Positions 51,277 through 60,776 are shown, numbered from the stretch's first letter. The stretch: 64,000 nucleotides of DNA from JAXDJH01 sp034663635 (GCA_034663635.1 JAXDJH010000016.1:35418-99417); one strand, 5' to 3'. Program-made: numbers and translations. The notes: generated by a model from the letters alone, not told the origin.

Positions 51277-53172
51277 ATGCTTGCAGCCGGAGCCGCCCGG
51301 TCTGAACGTGTTGCGCTTCGGCGGCTGACGCTAACCGTCGTTTGGCTTCTCGCGCTATTCGTGGCGCAAGGAGCCATCGGAGCGACGGCTGCCGCTCTTT
51401 CACTCCGCGCCGCGGCGGGGGATATGGAGCGGTCGGTGGAACTCCTCCGACTGGGTCGTTCGGAGCAAGCGCGCCGCGAGCTGGCACTGTCGATCCTTCA
51501 TGCCGGTCGAGGCGCCGGCAGCATTCCTACCGTCGACTTGGCGGCACGGGTCGCGGGAGTCGACGATGACCTTCAGGTGGTCGGAGACCTTTCCGATGCG
51601 ATTGGACGATCGGCCGCCATCGCGCTCAGCGGGATGACCGTGCTGCAGGGATCGGTGGGCGACGAGGACGCCGCGTCTTCGATCTACAGCGAAGGCAGGG
51701 TCCATGGCGGCGGGGTCGCGATGCTCGACGACATCGTCGAGCAGGCTGCGGGCGAGCTGAACGGAGTGCTCATCGATCTCTCACGTTCGCCCGAGCCGTC
51801 CCTGTCCGCCGTTCAAGAGGCGCTTGCAACCGCGCGTTTCAGGCTTGCATCGGCAGTCGACGCAGCCGAGCGAGGCTCTGTGGCTCTCGGCGTGCTCCCG
51901 GAGCTCGCGGGTCTGAACGGCGACCGGCGCTATCTCCTCGCTTTTCAAGCTCCCTCGGAAGCGCGAGGCGGCGGCGGTTTGATCGGACTCTACGGAGTGC
52001 TGAGTGCGACGGACGGCGAGTTCGAATTGGAGCACGTGGGCTCGACGCGCGAGATAACCGACAGGATCGAGGGGCCGGTCAAAGCACCGGGGTGGTTCAC
52101 GAGAGCCTATGGGCCTCTTTCCTCGTTGGACGACTTTCGCCAGGTGAACCTCTCGCCGATCTTCCCGACCGTGGCCGAGACGGCACTCCGCATGTACGAG
52201 TCCGCGACCGGGGTGAGGCTCGACGGCATGATCGCGATGGACCCGATAGTTCTCGGCAAACTCACCCGGGCGACGGGGCCGCTCTCGGCCGAGGGTTGGG
52301 ACGTCCAGGTCAACGGCTCCAACGTCCGACGCCTGCTGATGCACGACATCTATCTGAAGTTCGGCAGATGGCATTCGAAGGATCAGAACGCGTATCTGGC
52401 GACCCTCGTTGATCAACTCTGGACTCGCTTGCGCTCGAACGATCTGGATGCGGCCGCCCTCGTGACGTCGCTGGGGGACTCGGTGGAGTCCGGCAGGCTC
52501 AGGTTGTTCATGCGCGACCCGAGCGCCGCACGGAGCCTCGCTCGACTGGGGGTCGATGGGGATCCGGACTCGGCCGGTCCCAACGTTCAGATGATCTTTC
52601 ACAACAACTGGGCCGGCAACAAGGTGGATTACTTCCTGCACCGCTCGATCGACACGACGGTCACGGTCGACGAGGGCGGCGCCGCCCTCGTCAGGACGCG
52701 AGTGTCGTTGGAGAATCGAGCAAAATCAGACAGCAGCTCACTGTTGACTCGCCCGGGGATGCGGCCGGACCTTCCCATCGGCGCGAATCTGATGACGCTG
52801 TCGATGCTTCTCCCGAAGGGGGCTCAACTCGAGGACGTCGATGTGCCGCCAGGCGCGGGCGGTGTCAAGCGGGTGACGGAAGGTGGTCATCCCAGCGTGT
52901 GGATGCATGTGGGCCTTGCTGCGGGAGAAAGCCGTGAGGTGTCCGTTACCTACCGTCTGGCAAACGTTCTGGATGAGGAGGGGCACATCGCTTTCACCCT
53001 CTATCCACAGAGCACTGTTCGGCCCGACACCTTCTCGCTCAGGATCGTCCCGTCTTCCGGCGGGCGACTGATTCCGCTCGAGCGTGGCACGGCATCGGAT
53101 GATGGGTCCGTGATCGCACGAGGGGTCCTGAAGATAGCGAAGACGTTCCGGGCGGTTCCTGGGTCGGATTGA
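51277..53172 (+). CDS. DUF4012 domain-containing exported protein
   Basis: 631-residue protein with an N-terminal TM (LTVVWLLALFVAQGAIGATA), helical stalk (50-210) and a large exported domain recognisable as DUF4012: GDRRYLLAFQAPSEARGGGGLIGLYGVL, split here as YLLAFQAPSEARG and GLIGLYGVL, and DGMIAMDPIVLGKLTRATGP. DUF4012 proteins are often found with polysaccharide genes; function unknown. ATG at 51277. Confidence 0.85.
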   Translation: MLAAGAARSERVALRRLTLTVVWLLALFVAQGAIGATAAALSLRAAAGDMERSVELLRLGRSEQARRELALSILHAGRGAGSIPTVDLAARVAGVDDDLQVVGDLSDAIGRSAAIALSGMTVLQGSVGDEDAASSIYSEGRVHGGGVAMLDDIVEQAAGELNGVLIDLSRSPEPSLSAVQEALATARFRLASAVDAAERGSVALGVLPELAGLNGDRRYLLAFQAPSEARGGGGLIGLYGVLSATDGEFELEHVGSTREITDRIEGPVKAPGWFTRAYGPLSSLDDFRQVNLSPIFPTVAETALRMYESATGVRLDGMIAMDPIVLGKLTRATGPLSAEGWDVQVNGSNVRRLLMHDIYLKFGRWHSKDQNAYLATLVDQLWTRLRSNDLDAAALVTSLGDSVESGRLRLFMRDPSAARSLARLGVDGDPDSAGPNVQMIFHNNWAGNKVDYFLHRSIDTTVTVDEGGAALVRTRVSLENRAKSDSSSLLTRPGMRPDLPIGANLMTLSMLLPKGAQLEDVDVPPGAGGVKRVTEGGHPSVWMHVGLAAGESREVSVTYRLANVLDEEGHIAFTLYPQSTVRPDTFSLRIVPSSGGRLIPLERGTASDDGSVIARGVLKIAKTFRAVPGSD

Positions 53173-53173
53173 G

Positions 53174-54280
53174 TTGGACTTCAGCTCGCCGTCGTTTCTG
53201 ATCACCTTCGCCGTCATGCAGACGGTGGTGTTCTTGTTGTTGATCCGGCTCATCGATCTCTACGAACACGAGCCGTTCCCGATGGTGGCGGCGATGGCCG
53301 CATGGGGAGCTATCGGTGCTACCGCGATATCGCTTGCTACGAGCGAGGTAGTGCGAACGCTGCTGTCCCCGGATGTTCGAACCGTGTACGGCTCTGCCAT
53401 ATCGGCCCCCGTCGTCGAGGAACTCTCCAAAGGCGTGGCTCTCCTCGCCGTGTTCGGTGCGACCTCTTGGGCCCACCGGCGCTACGGCTCGAATCAACTC
53501 AGCGGCGTGACCGATGGCATCGTCTACGGCGCTGCGGTTGGGCTGGGATTCGCCTTTACGGAGGACCTGCACTTCCTCGTCACAAGCGCGGATCTCTCCG
53601 CGGGGTTCGACGTCTACCTTGCCCGGAGAGGATTGCTCGGAGTCGGGATGTTGCGTCACGCGCTTTTCACCGCTGCATTCGGGGCCGGCTTGGGACTAGC
53701 GACGCTGCAAAGGAGTTGGATCAAGCGAATCGGATACGCGCTAAGTGGTTTGGTCCTCGCCCTTGGACTTCACGCGCTCAACAACGGCCTTGTCAACGCG
53801 CTGATGGTCAAGGCCAATGGGCTTGCCGAAACGGCTCGGGCGATCCGCGCCGGTGCGCTTGCAGACCTCGATCCCTCCACTTTCGACATCGCCGTGCGTA
53901 TGACGCGGCTGATCGACTACCTGGTGATGGTGGGATTCGGTTTGGCAATCGCAGGATGGCTCGCGCGCCAGAGACGGATCATCCGGGAGGAGCTGCCAGA
54001 GGAAGCGGAGAGTGGGCTGATCGACGATCGCGACTGGGAGCTCGTACCTCGATACTGGGCAAGGCTCTCGTGGTACTGGCAGTTGGTTCGAGTCGGCGAG
54101 ATAGATAGGGCGCGCATCGCACGCCGGCTTCACGTCGAACTCGCCAATCTGGCTTTCCTGAAGCACCAGCACAAAGGCGCTACCGACAAGGCCAAGGAGG
54201 TCGGGCGATCCCGTCAGAGGGTCGCCAACCTGAAGGCGGCTCAGTCCGTGGACGTCTACGCGCCTGGAGCCATCGTATAA
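53174..54280 (+). CDS. PrsW-family intramembrane metalloprotease
   Basis: 368-residue multi-TM protein. PrsW catalytic elements: E-E-x-x-K in APVVEELSKGVALL, GLGFAFTEDLHF, RHALFTAAFGAGLG and GLHALNNGL, which supply Glu/His zinc ligands. A C-terminal cytosolic region (270-368) is unusual in length. PrsW proteases cleave anti-sigma factors by regulated proteolysis; no anti-sigma target is adjacent. TTG start 1 nt after the DUF4012 stop. Confidence 0.87.
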   Translation: MDFSSPSFLITFAVMQTVVFLLLIRLIDLYEHEPFPMVAAMAAWGAIGATAISLATSEVVRTLLSPDVRTVYGSAISAPVVEELSKGVALLAVFGATSWAHRRYGSNQLSGVTDGIVYGAAVGLGFAFTEDLHFLVTSADLSAGFDVYLARRGLLGVGMLRHALFTAAFGAGLGLATLQRSWIKRIGYALSGLVLALGLHALNNGLVNALMVKANGLAETARAIRAGALADLDPSTFDIAVRMTRLIDYLVMVGFGLAIAGWLARQRRIIREELPEEAESGLIDDRDWELVPRYWARLSWYWQLVRVGEIDRARIARRLHVELANLAFLKHQHKGATDKAKEVGRSRQRVANLKAAQSVDVYAPGAIV

Positions 54281-54287
54281 ACGCCCT

Positions 54288-54719
54288 ATGAAGGGCAGAT
54301 CCAGCAGAGACCAGATGGCGGACGTGATCCGCTCGGTGCCTTTGTTCTCCGAATGCTCGCGCAAGGAGCTGTCGCTTCTCGCGGGGATAGCTGAGGAGCG
54401 AGACGTCGCCGCGGGGGAGTCGATCGTTCGGCAAGGCGAGACCGGGATCGGCCTCGAGATCGTCCTCGAAGGTGATGTCAGGGTCGAGATCGACGGCGAA
54501 ACGCGGCGCCACCTTGGCCCTGGAGCCTTCTTTGGCGAGATAGCGCTCCTCGATGGAGGGCCCCGATCGGCGACGGTGATCGCGGAGACCGAGGTGCGTC
54601 TTCTCGCGGTGCCCGCATGGAGCTTCAACGCGACTATCAAGTCGGAACCGTCGATCGCTGTGACCATGTTGCGCGAGCTGGCCCGGCGCCTGCGAGATCG
54701 ACCCGCTAGCGACGACTGA
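54288..54719 (+). CDS. cyclic nucleotide-binding domain protein
   Basis: 143-residue protein consisting of one cNMP-binding fold: VPLFSECSRKELSLLAGIAEE, GESIVRQGETG, and phosphate-binding cassette FFGEIALLDGGPRSATVIAE with conserved Glu and Arg. No DNA-binding domain, so a stand-alone sensor. TATAAA lies 6 nt before ATG. It could read cAMP made by a cyclase such as the fusion at 8523. Confidence 0.88.
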   Translation: MKGRSSRDQMADVIRSVPLFSECSRKELSLLAGIAEERDVAAGESIVRQGETGIGLEIVLEGDVRVEIDGETRRHLGPGAFFGEIALLDGGPRSATVIAETEVRLLAVPAWSFNATIKSEPSIAVTMLRELARRLRDRPASDD

Positions 54720-54774
54720 TCCCGGGTCGACGGGTGGGCGATCGGCCAGGCCCTTACAATCTGCACCGTCCCAG

Positions 54775-54850
54775 GCCGGGGTAGCTCAGTCGGTAGAGCG
54801 ATTCACTCGTAATGAATAGGTCAGGGGTTCGATTCCCCTCCCCGGCTCCA
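54775..54850 (+). tRNA. tRNA-Thr (anticodon CGU)
   Basis: 76-nt cloverleaf with CCA encoded. Acceptor GCCGGGG/CCCCGGC, D loop AGTCGGTAGA, anticodon arm ATTCA-CTCGTAA-TGAAT with CGT at 54808-54810, T loop TTCGATT. It reads ACG codons. Confidence 0.95.
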
Positions 54851-54913
54851 GATAGAGGGAAACCTGCTACCGCGCTTGGGCGTCTCATAGACGTCGACTA
54901 GGAAGGGATCGCG

Positions 54914-55579
54914 GTGAATCGAATCGGAGCGTTTCTCATCGGCCTGCTGCTCGGTGGAGCGGCCGTCGGGGGTGCCTTCCTCGTCGCAGATGATGGCGAC
55001 GAGCCGGTCGCGGGTCCGGACCCGCGGCCCTCGGTTAGCTCCCCTCAACCATCGCTCTCGTCGCCCCCGGAGCAATCTTCACCGACCCCCGCCCCGACGC
55101 CAGTCGTTAGCTCACCCGATCCTCTGGACGGATCTGACCCCCTCCGCCTCGATGGCCTCGGCGCGCTGAGCGTCGGGATGACCGTCGAGGAGATGGAGGA
55201 AGCGACCGGGATGCACCTTCGGGTCTCGTCGGATTTCTCGCCGGAGTGCCGGTATGCCCAGTTCGACGGAGGCCCCGATGGTGTCTATCTAATGCTCAGC
55301 CATCGGGTGCTGATGCGCATCGATGTGACGCTTGGTTCCGCGATCGAAACCGACACCGGCATCGCCATCGATGATCCCATCGAGGAAGCCGAAGTTGCTT
55401 ACGAGGGCCACCTAGAAAGGGAACAACACCCTTACTTAGGGAATCGAGGGAGTTACCTCGTCTACGACTTGGACCCCGATGATGGACTGCTCCTGATCCT
55501 CGAAAGCGATCGCCACGTGATCACCTCGTTTCGGTCGGGCTACGACCAGCAGGTTCGCTACATCGAAGGTTGCGCTTAG
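54914..55579 (+). CDS. membrane-anchored hypothetical protein with Pro/Ser-rich linker
   Basis: 221-residue protein: N-terminal TM (IGAFLIGLLLGGAAVGGAFL), Pro/Ser-rich linker (35-70), and an exported domain of about 145 residues with ALSVGMTVEEMEEATG, MHLRVSSDFSPECRYAQF and a final Cys in YIEGCA that could pair with the first. Function not recognised. GTG start; GGAAGGGA upstream. Ends overlapping the convergent GNAT gene by 4 nt. Confidence 0.72.
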   Translation: MNRIGAFLIGLLLGGAAVGGAFLVADDGDEPVAGPDPRPSVSSPQPSLSSPPEQSSPTPAPTPVVSSPDPLDGSDPLRLDGLGALSVGMTVEEMEEATGMHLRVSSDFSPECRYAQFDGGPDGVYLMLSHRVLMRIDVTLGSAIETDTGIAIDDPIEEAEVAYEGHLEREQHPYLGNRGSYLVYDLDPDDGLLLILESDRHVITSFRSGYDQQVRYIEGCA

Positions 55580-56073
55580 CCACCTGTGGCTCGCGCATCA
55601 CCCGGTTCGTAGCGGAGAACCAGCTCGTCTTGCATCGGTATCCCACCCTGCCCGACCAGCGGGATCGAAGGCTTGAGGCGCCGAGCTCGTGCCACCGCCC
55701 CTTTACGCGTCTCGATGACTGCGAAACCTTGACGTTGGTAGGAGCGCAACGCGCGGTGGTTGTCGTTAGTGGTCACGAGCCAGATCGACATCGTGGCGAA
55801 ACGAAGCTTTAGGGCATCGATCAGCGCTTTTCCGCAGCGAGGCACCGTGGAGCAGATCGCGACGATCTCGACCGCGTCGCTGCCCTTTCGGTAAGTCAGA
55901 AGCGCACTGGCCTCCCCGTTGTATTCGGCAACCAATCCCGGCAGCGACAGGACGTCTATCAATTCGTCCATCCGAGCTTGCAGTCGGCTTCCCAAGAGGT
56001 CGTCGACGAGGATCTGTGCCCAGGCAAGATCCGCGTCGCTCATTTCTCGGATATCGACGTCGTTATCCATCAT
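55576..56073 (-). CDS. GNAT family N-acetyltransferase
   Basis: 165-residue protein with GNAT features: DVDIREMSDADLAWAQILVDD at the N-terminus, VEIVAICSTVPRCGKALIDAL (acetyl-CoA pyrophosphate loop, degenerate), WLVTTNDNHRALRSYQRQGFAVIET (motif B), and a C-terminal substrate part. Substrate unknown. Start uncertain by one codon (MM). Confidence 0.8.
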   Translation of the reverse strand: MMDNDVDIREMSDADLAWAQILVDDLLGSRLQARMDELIDVLSLPGLVAEYNGEASALLTYRKGSDAVEIVAICSTVPRCGKALIDALKLRFATMSIWLVTTNDNHRALRSYQRQGFAVIETRKGAVARARRLKPSIPLVGQGGIPMQDELVLRYEPGDARATGG

Positions 56074-56188
56074 CGGAAGACTTCATCAGAGATCGGTGAC
56101 CGGCGGCAATGGGGTAGCGCCCGCGCCTCCGAGTGGTTAACGATTCAGGCTCTTCTGTCGTTCGCAACGCTCGAGTTAGGAGGGACAT

Positions 56189-56692
56189 GTGGCCGTGGAG
56201 ATCAGGCGCGTGGAGGTGGCGGACTGGGAGGTCGTACGGGACGTTCGGCTTGCCGCTCTTGCCGATTCGCCCGACGCGTTCTGGGCCACACATGAGGACG
56301 AGGTCACCAAGGACGAGTCGTGGTGGCGTGACTTCTTTGGGCCGACGGCCTGGTTTATCGCCGAGATCGACGGCCGCCCGACTGGCATCGCCGCCGGGTT
56401 GAGGGCGCGCGAACTGGGCGACGAGGAACGCGCTCTGATCTCGATGTGGGTGGATCCGAGCGCACGAGGCAAAGGGGTCGGCCGTCGATTGATCGCCGCG
56501 GTATGCGATTGGTCGCGAGTGGACGGGGCTTCCTCGGTCGTTTTGGAAGTTGCGGAAGGAAACGACGGGGCGGCCGCTCTCTATCGAAGTTGCGGCTTCG
56601 AAGCGACCGGCAACACCCAGCCCCTGCCGCGCAAGCCGTCGATCATCGAACACGAGATGAGACTCCAACTCTCTCCGGAGGGCCGGGGATAG
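56189..56692 (+). CDS. GNAT family N-acetyltransferase
   Basis: 167-residue acetyltransferase with clear GNAT motif A, SMWVDPSARGKGVGRRLIAA, and motif B LEVAEGNDGAAALYRSCGFE. N-terminal VEIRRVEVADWEVVRDVRLAAL and SPDAFWATHEDE. GTG start after GGAGGGA. Substrate unknown. It is 10 nt from the next gene. Confidence 0.9.
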   Translation: MAVEIRRVEVADWEVVRDVRLAALADSPDAFWATHEDEVTKDESWWRDFFGPTAWFIAEIDGRPTGIAAGLRARELGDEERALISMWVDPSARGKGVGRRLIAAVCDWSRVDGASSVVLEVAEGNDGAAALYRSCGFEATGNTQPLPRKPSIIEHEMRLQLSPEGRG

Positions 56693-56702
56693 GGTCACTT
56701 CG

Positions 56703-57869
56703 ATGGCCGCCGAAAAGACGAGCCCGCCGAACAACGATGCTGTGGCGGATCCACATGGGGCCGTTCCGCTAGTGGATCCGGCGCCCGACTCCCACATGCC
56801 CAAGTGGGTGCCCAAGGTCATCGTCATGGCCATCCTCTCCGTGGCGGTCGCTCTCGGCACGTGGCAAGTCATCCGAACGCTGAGAGACCTCATCGTCTGG
56901 CTCGTGATCTCTCTGTTCCTGTCGTTCGCGTTGGAGCCCGGCGTCAACTGGCTAACCGATCATGGGTGGAAGCGGGGGCTCGCCACAGCCGTTCTCCTCT
57001 TCGGGCTGTTCATCGTCGGCGCAGTCCTGGTTGCCTCGATGATCCCGCTGGTGATCCAGCAGATCCGAGATCTCATCGACAACGTTCCCGGATATCTCGA
57101 TCAGATCAGCAAGGTCTCCGAACGCTGGTTCAACTACCAGATATCGAGCGACAAGCTCGTTGATCAACTGCAGAGCGTGAACGTGTCGCTTGCCGATTAC
57201 GCGCGGAACCTCGCGGGCAACCTCCTTGGAGTGGGGGCGGCGGTCCTGGGCGCGGTATTCCAGATGTTCACCATCGGACTCTTTACTTTTTACCTCGTAG
57301 CGGATGGGCCGCGCCTTCGAAGGACAGTGTGCTCGGTCTTGCCGCCGCAACGACAGCGTGAAGTGCTCTGGGCTTGGAACGTCGCGATCGAGAAGACCGG
57401 TGGCTATCTGTATTCGCGCTTGCTCCTTGCCGCCATCTCCGGCACGGCGACCTTCTTGGTGCTGACGGTTCTCGGTGTGCCGTTTGCCTTACCGCTCGCC
57501 CTTTACACCGGGTTGCTGTCGCAGTTCATCCCCGTCGTAGGTACCTACCTCGCGGCTATCGTCCCGCTGCTCGTCGCCCTTCTGGACGACCCGGTCTCCG
57601 CGTTGATCCTCGCCATTTACTTCGTCGTCTATCAACAGATCGAAAACTATCTACTGAGTCCCCGCATCACAGCTCGCACCATGCAGTTGCATCCCGCGGT
57701 GGCGTTCGCCGCAGCGATCGCGGGAGGAAGCTTGATGGGCGCGATCGGGGCTTTCCTTGCCCTACCGGCCGCAGCGATCGTTCAAGCGGGCCTTTCCACC
57801 TACATCAAGCGTCACGACGTGCTCGATTCAGATCTGACCCGCGAAGAGGTCGAAGAAGAAGAGGAGTAG
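56703..57869 (+). CDS. AI-2E (PerM-like) family transporter
   Basis: 388-residue membrane protein of the AI-2E exporter family: 7-8 TM segments, WLVISLFLSFALEPGVNWLTDHG, GLFTFYLVADGPRLRR, YTGLLSQFIPVVGTYLAAI and QQIENYLLSPRITARTMQLHP, the conserved family core. Cytosolic acidic C-terminus (EEVEEEEE). TAGGGT is 7 nt before ATG. Substrate is often unrelated to autoinducer-2. Confidence 0.9.
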   Translation: MAAEKTSPPNNDAVADPHGAVPLVDPAPDSHMPKWVPKVIVMAILSVAVALGTWQVIRTLRDLIVWLVISLFLSFALEPGVNWLTDHGWKRGLATAVLLFGLFIVGAVLVASMIPLVIQQIRDLIDNVPGYLDQISKVSERWFNYQISSDKLVDQLQSVNVSLADYARNLAGNLLGVGAAVLGAVFQMFTIGLFTFYLVADGPRLRRTVCSVLPPQRQREVLWAWNVAIEKTGGYLYSRLLLAAISGTATFLVLTVLGVPFALPLALYTGLLSQFIPVVGTYLAAIVPLLVALLDDPVSALILAIYFVVYQQIENYLLSPRITARTMQLHPAVAFAAAIAGGSLMGAIGAFLALPAAAIVQAGLSTYIKRHDVLDSDLTREEVEEEEE

Positions 57870-57872
57870 CTC

Positions 57873-59159
57873 TCAGGGGGACGGATCGGATGCGTCGTAG
57901 CGTGCGAACTGCGGCAGCAGCATGCTCATCACTCCGACACCGACTATGCAGGCGAAACCACCGAAGACGGTAGAGAACCGCACGCTTGAGAACGACGCGA
58001 GGGCGCCTGCTTCCAGGTTGCCGAGGCTCGGCCCGCTTGCCACGACGGCAAGTTCGAGGCCGTGCAGCCGCCCAAGCATCTCGGGTGGGGCGGCAGTCTG
58101 AAGGATCGCCGTCCGAAAGATCCCGCTGATCATGTCTGCAGCGCCGGCGAAAGCAAGCATGACCAACGAGAGCCACAGAGTCTTTGACAGTCCGAAGATC
58201 GCGAGGGATGCCCCCCACCCGATGACCGCGAGGTAGACGACGACGCCCTGTCTGCGGATCTTCGATGTCCATCCGCTGGTCAACGACGCGATCAGCGCGC
58301 CCGCAGAGGGGGCCGCGTACATCAAGCCCAACACGCCGGGTCCCCCACCTAGAGCATCTGCGAATGCCGGAAACAGCGCCTCCGGCATTCCGAAGATCAT
58401 CGCGTTGAGGTCCACGATGAACGAGCCCTGCAGGACCGCGCGGCCTTTCAAGAATCGGATCCCGTCGAAGATCGTCCGCAGTTGGAGCCTTTCTGAGTCG
58501 CCGCTTCGGGCCATCGGTTTGACCCTCGCTATGAAAGCGATGGCAAGTAGAAATGACGCGACGTCGACCGCGTAGGCACCTTCAAGTCCAATGACTGCGA
58601 TGAGGACTCCACCGATCGACGGGCCGATGATCGCCGAGAAGTTGTGATACATGCTGTTCACCGCGGCGGCCGCAGTGATGCTCTCCTGCGGAACGAGCAG
58701 GGGAGTAGCAGATCGTTGCGCGGGCGAGCCCAGCGCGTAAACGGAGGCGTAGGCGGCGGTGATCACATAGATCAACCAGACCTGCGGCTCCGACAACACC
58801 GAATTGAGAGCGAGCCCACCGGCACAGGCGACCCCGACAGATTCGGTGATCATCAGCAGCTTTCGGCGATCCATCGAATCGGCCAGAGCGCCGCCGACGA
58901 ACGACAGAGTGAACAGAGGGATCAGCTCGACCAGCCCGATCAACCCCACGGCCAGCGGCGAACCCGTCAGTTCGTAGATCTGGAACGCGATCGCGACGCC
59001 CGTGATGTGGGCTCCGGTGGAGGAGAACGTCGTGGCGAACCACAGGCGGCGGAAGTCCGGGTGATCTCGCAGGGGCGAGATGTCGATCGCGACCGATCGA
59101 AGGCGCGCGCGCCAGACGGAAGGCTCGTGCGGAGGCGTTACGTCAGGTCGTTCATCCAC
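57873..59159 (-). CDS. MFS transporter (MFS_3 / enterobactin exporter-like)
   Basis: 428-residue 12-TM permease: DFRRLWFATTFSSTGAHIT, GGALADSMDRRKLLM (motif A variant), AVNSMYHNFSAIIGPSIGG and EMLGRLHGLELAVVASGPSLG. Substrate unknown. Its start overlaps the end of the upstream RTX-like gene by 22 nt, so translation is likely coupled, or the start lies slightly downstream. Confidence 0.9.
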   Translation of the reverse strand: MDERPDVTPPHEPSVWRARLRSVAIDISPLRDHPDFRRLWFATTFSSTGAHITGVAIAFQIYELTGSPLAVGLIGLVELIPLFTLSFVGGALADSMDRRKLLMITESVGVACAGGLALNSVLSEPQVWLIYVITAAYASVYALGSPAQRSATPLLVPQESITAAAAVNSMYHNFSAIIGPSIGGVLIAVIGLEGAYAVDVASFLLAIAFIARVKPMARSGDSERLQLRTIFDGIRFLKGRAVLQGSFIVDLNAMIFGMPEALFPAFADALGGGPGVLGLMYAAPSAGALIASLTSGWTSKIRRQGVVVYLAVIGWGASLAIFGLSKTLWLSLVMLAFAGAADMISGIFRTAILQTAAPPEMLGRLHGLELAVVASGPSLGNLEAGALASFSSVRFSTVFGGFACIVGVGVMSMLLPQFARYDASDPSP

Positions 59160-60397
59160 CCGGTGAAGTTACCGGCCGAGCTTCGCGAATTGAACCCCGC
59201 GGGAGGAGCTGTCGATTCGCACGATGTCAGCGTTTCGCCGTCGCGACACTCATCCGTTCCGTCACCGCCGTCCAACACGTCCACATCCGGCCCCCCCAAC
59301 AGGAGGTCGTTGCCCGCCAGTCCGAAGATCTGATCGTCTCCAGGCCCCCCATCGAGCACGTTTCCGGCTTCGTTTCCGCGTAGCGTGTCCCCAGCGTCGG
59401 TGCCGAAGACGTCCTCCATGCCGGACAGGGTGTCCGATCCTTGACCGGTGGCCGTCCCAGCTGTCAGGTCGACGTTGACGGGCGCTGCACCGAAGAAGAT
59501 CGCGGCATCGAAACCTCCGTTGCCTTCGATCGCGTCGTCGCCCCCGCCCCCGACCAGGAGGTTGTTCGACTCGTCGCCATCGATCGTGTCGCCGAAATCG
59601 GAGCCCTCGATGGAATCGATCTGGACGAGCGTGTCGTTGCCTTCCCCACTGGTGGCGGTCCCTGCGGCGAGGTCGACGACGACGGCCGTCGGACTGTCCG
59701 CGTAGATCGCGGCGTCGACACCGTCTGCGGATCCGGTGAACGTGTCGTTCCCGCCGTTTCCGAAGTAGACGTCCGGAAAAACGATGTTGCCTCCGCCTCC
59801 TCCGGTGATCGAGTCGTCACCTGCTTCGCCGGTGATGTAGTTGGGAATCGAGGAGCCAGTGATCGTGTCGTTCTGAGGAGAGCCGAAAACGCCCTCGATG
59901 CCCACCAGTCCATCGGTTCCTTCTCCCTCGGCAGTTCCTGCGGCGAGGTCGACGGTGATGGCAGCAGGCGAATTGGTGTAGGGCGCGAAATCGAGATATC
60001 CCCGGCCCCCATCCATCGAATCGTTTCCCGGGCCGCCGATCAAGCCCTCGAAGTTTCCAATGCCGGTTTCGAGGATGTCGTCGCCGGCGTCGCCGTACGC
60101 GAGGTCGCTTCCTTTCTGCCCGTAGATCTGGTCGTTCCCTCCGCCGCCGATCAGCGAGTCTCCTCCACCACTTCCGCAGATGATGTCGTCACCCCCAAGC
60201 CCGAAGATCAGATCGGCGCCACCGCGCCCGACGATCACATCGCGACCCTTTGTCCCACGAATCTCGTCGCTTCGCGATGTGCCGATCTTGGTGGCGCGCT
60301 TACCTCCGCAAGTCACGGCAGCCTGCGCGGGCGAACCCAAGCTCATGAGACTCGCGACGAGACATGACGCAGCGAGCACGGCGTTCAGTTTTTTCAT
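59138..60397 (-). CDS. secreted RTX-like calcium-binding repeat protein
   Basis: 419-residue exported protein. Signal peptide LNAVLAASCLVASLMSLGSPA then TCGGKRATKIG. Many GGxGxDxUx nonapeptides (GRGGADLIFGLGGDDIICG, GGGNDQIYGQKGSD, GGPGDDQIFGLAGND) form calcium-binding beta-rolls. Between them lie three similar 45-residue units of the AVVVDLAAGTA...GNDTL type (about 150, 240, 320). No type I secretion gene is nearby; the Sec signal fits a monoderm. Start at 60397 is chosen for the signal peptide. Confidence 0.88.
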   Translation of the reverse strand: MKKLNAVLAASCLVASLMSLGSPAQAAVTCGGKRATKIGTSRSDEIRGTKGRDVIVGRGGADLIFGLGGDDIICGSGGGDSLIGGGGNDQIYGQKGSDLAYGDAGDDILETGIGNFEGLIGGPGNDSMDGGRGYLDFAPYTNSPAAITVDLAAGTAEGEGTDGLVGIEGVFGSPQNDTITGSSIPNYITGEAGDDSITGGGGGNIVFPDVYFGNGGNDTFTGSADGVDAAIYADSPTAVVVDLAAGTATSGEGNDTLVQIDSIEGSDFGDTIDGDESNNLLVGGGGDDAIEGNGGFDAAIFFGAAPVNVDLTAGTATGQGSDTLSGMEDVFGTDAGDTLRGNEAGNVLDGGPGDDQIFGLAGNDLLLGGPDVDVLDGGDGTDECRDGETLTSCESTAPPAGFNSRSSAGNFTGWMNDLT

Positions 60398-60443
60398 CCC
60401 GACCCCCAGTCGGATGTTGTTGAACGGCCTCGTCGGGAAAGAG

Positions 60444-60725
60444 CTAAGCCGCTCCGGCAGTGGGTGGTTTGACCTTGTCTCGTGCGACCTGACGGGCGGC
60501 TCCGGTCGCGGCACCGATCAACGCGACCCATGCTGCCTTCTTGCCGGGAGCGACATCCATGTCGATCTGGGGAGGGTCCTCGCGCGTTACCAGCCGCCAA
60601 ACCGTGGTGACTACATAGGTCGCGATCTTCACGGCGATCATGCCGAGGACCGCTGCGAGGAGCGTCTGCACGAGCGTCGGTTTCTGGGGTATCGAACCGT
60701 CCGGTTGCAGCTGTTCTTCCGCCAT
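60444..60725 (-). CDS. DUF4235 family small membrane protein
   Basis: 93-residue protein with one or two TM helices (TLLAAVLGMIAVKIATYVVTTVW and WVALIGAATGAARQVA shape), typical of DUF4235 in actinobacteria. Function unknown. GGAGAGCTG ribosome site before ATG. Confidence 0.82.
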   Translation of the reverse strand: MAEEQLQPDGSIPQKPTLVQTLLAAVLGMIAVKIATYVVTTVWRLVTREDPPQIDMDVAPGKKAAWVALIGAATGAARQVARDKVKPPTAGAA

Positions 60726-60776
60726 CAGCTCTCCTGATCGTGTCGTTTCGAGGAAGTATGCCCTTCGAGTAGCGCT

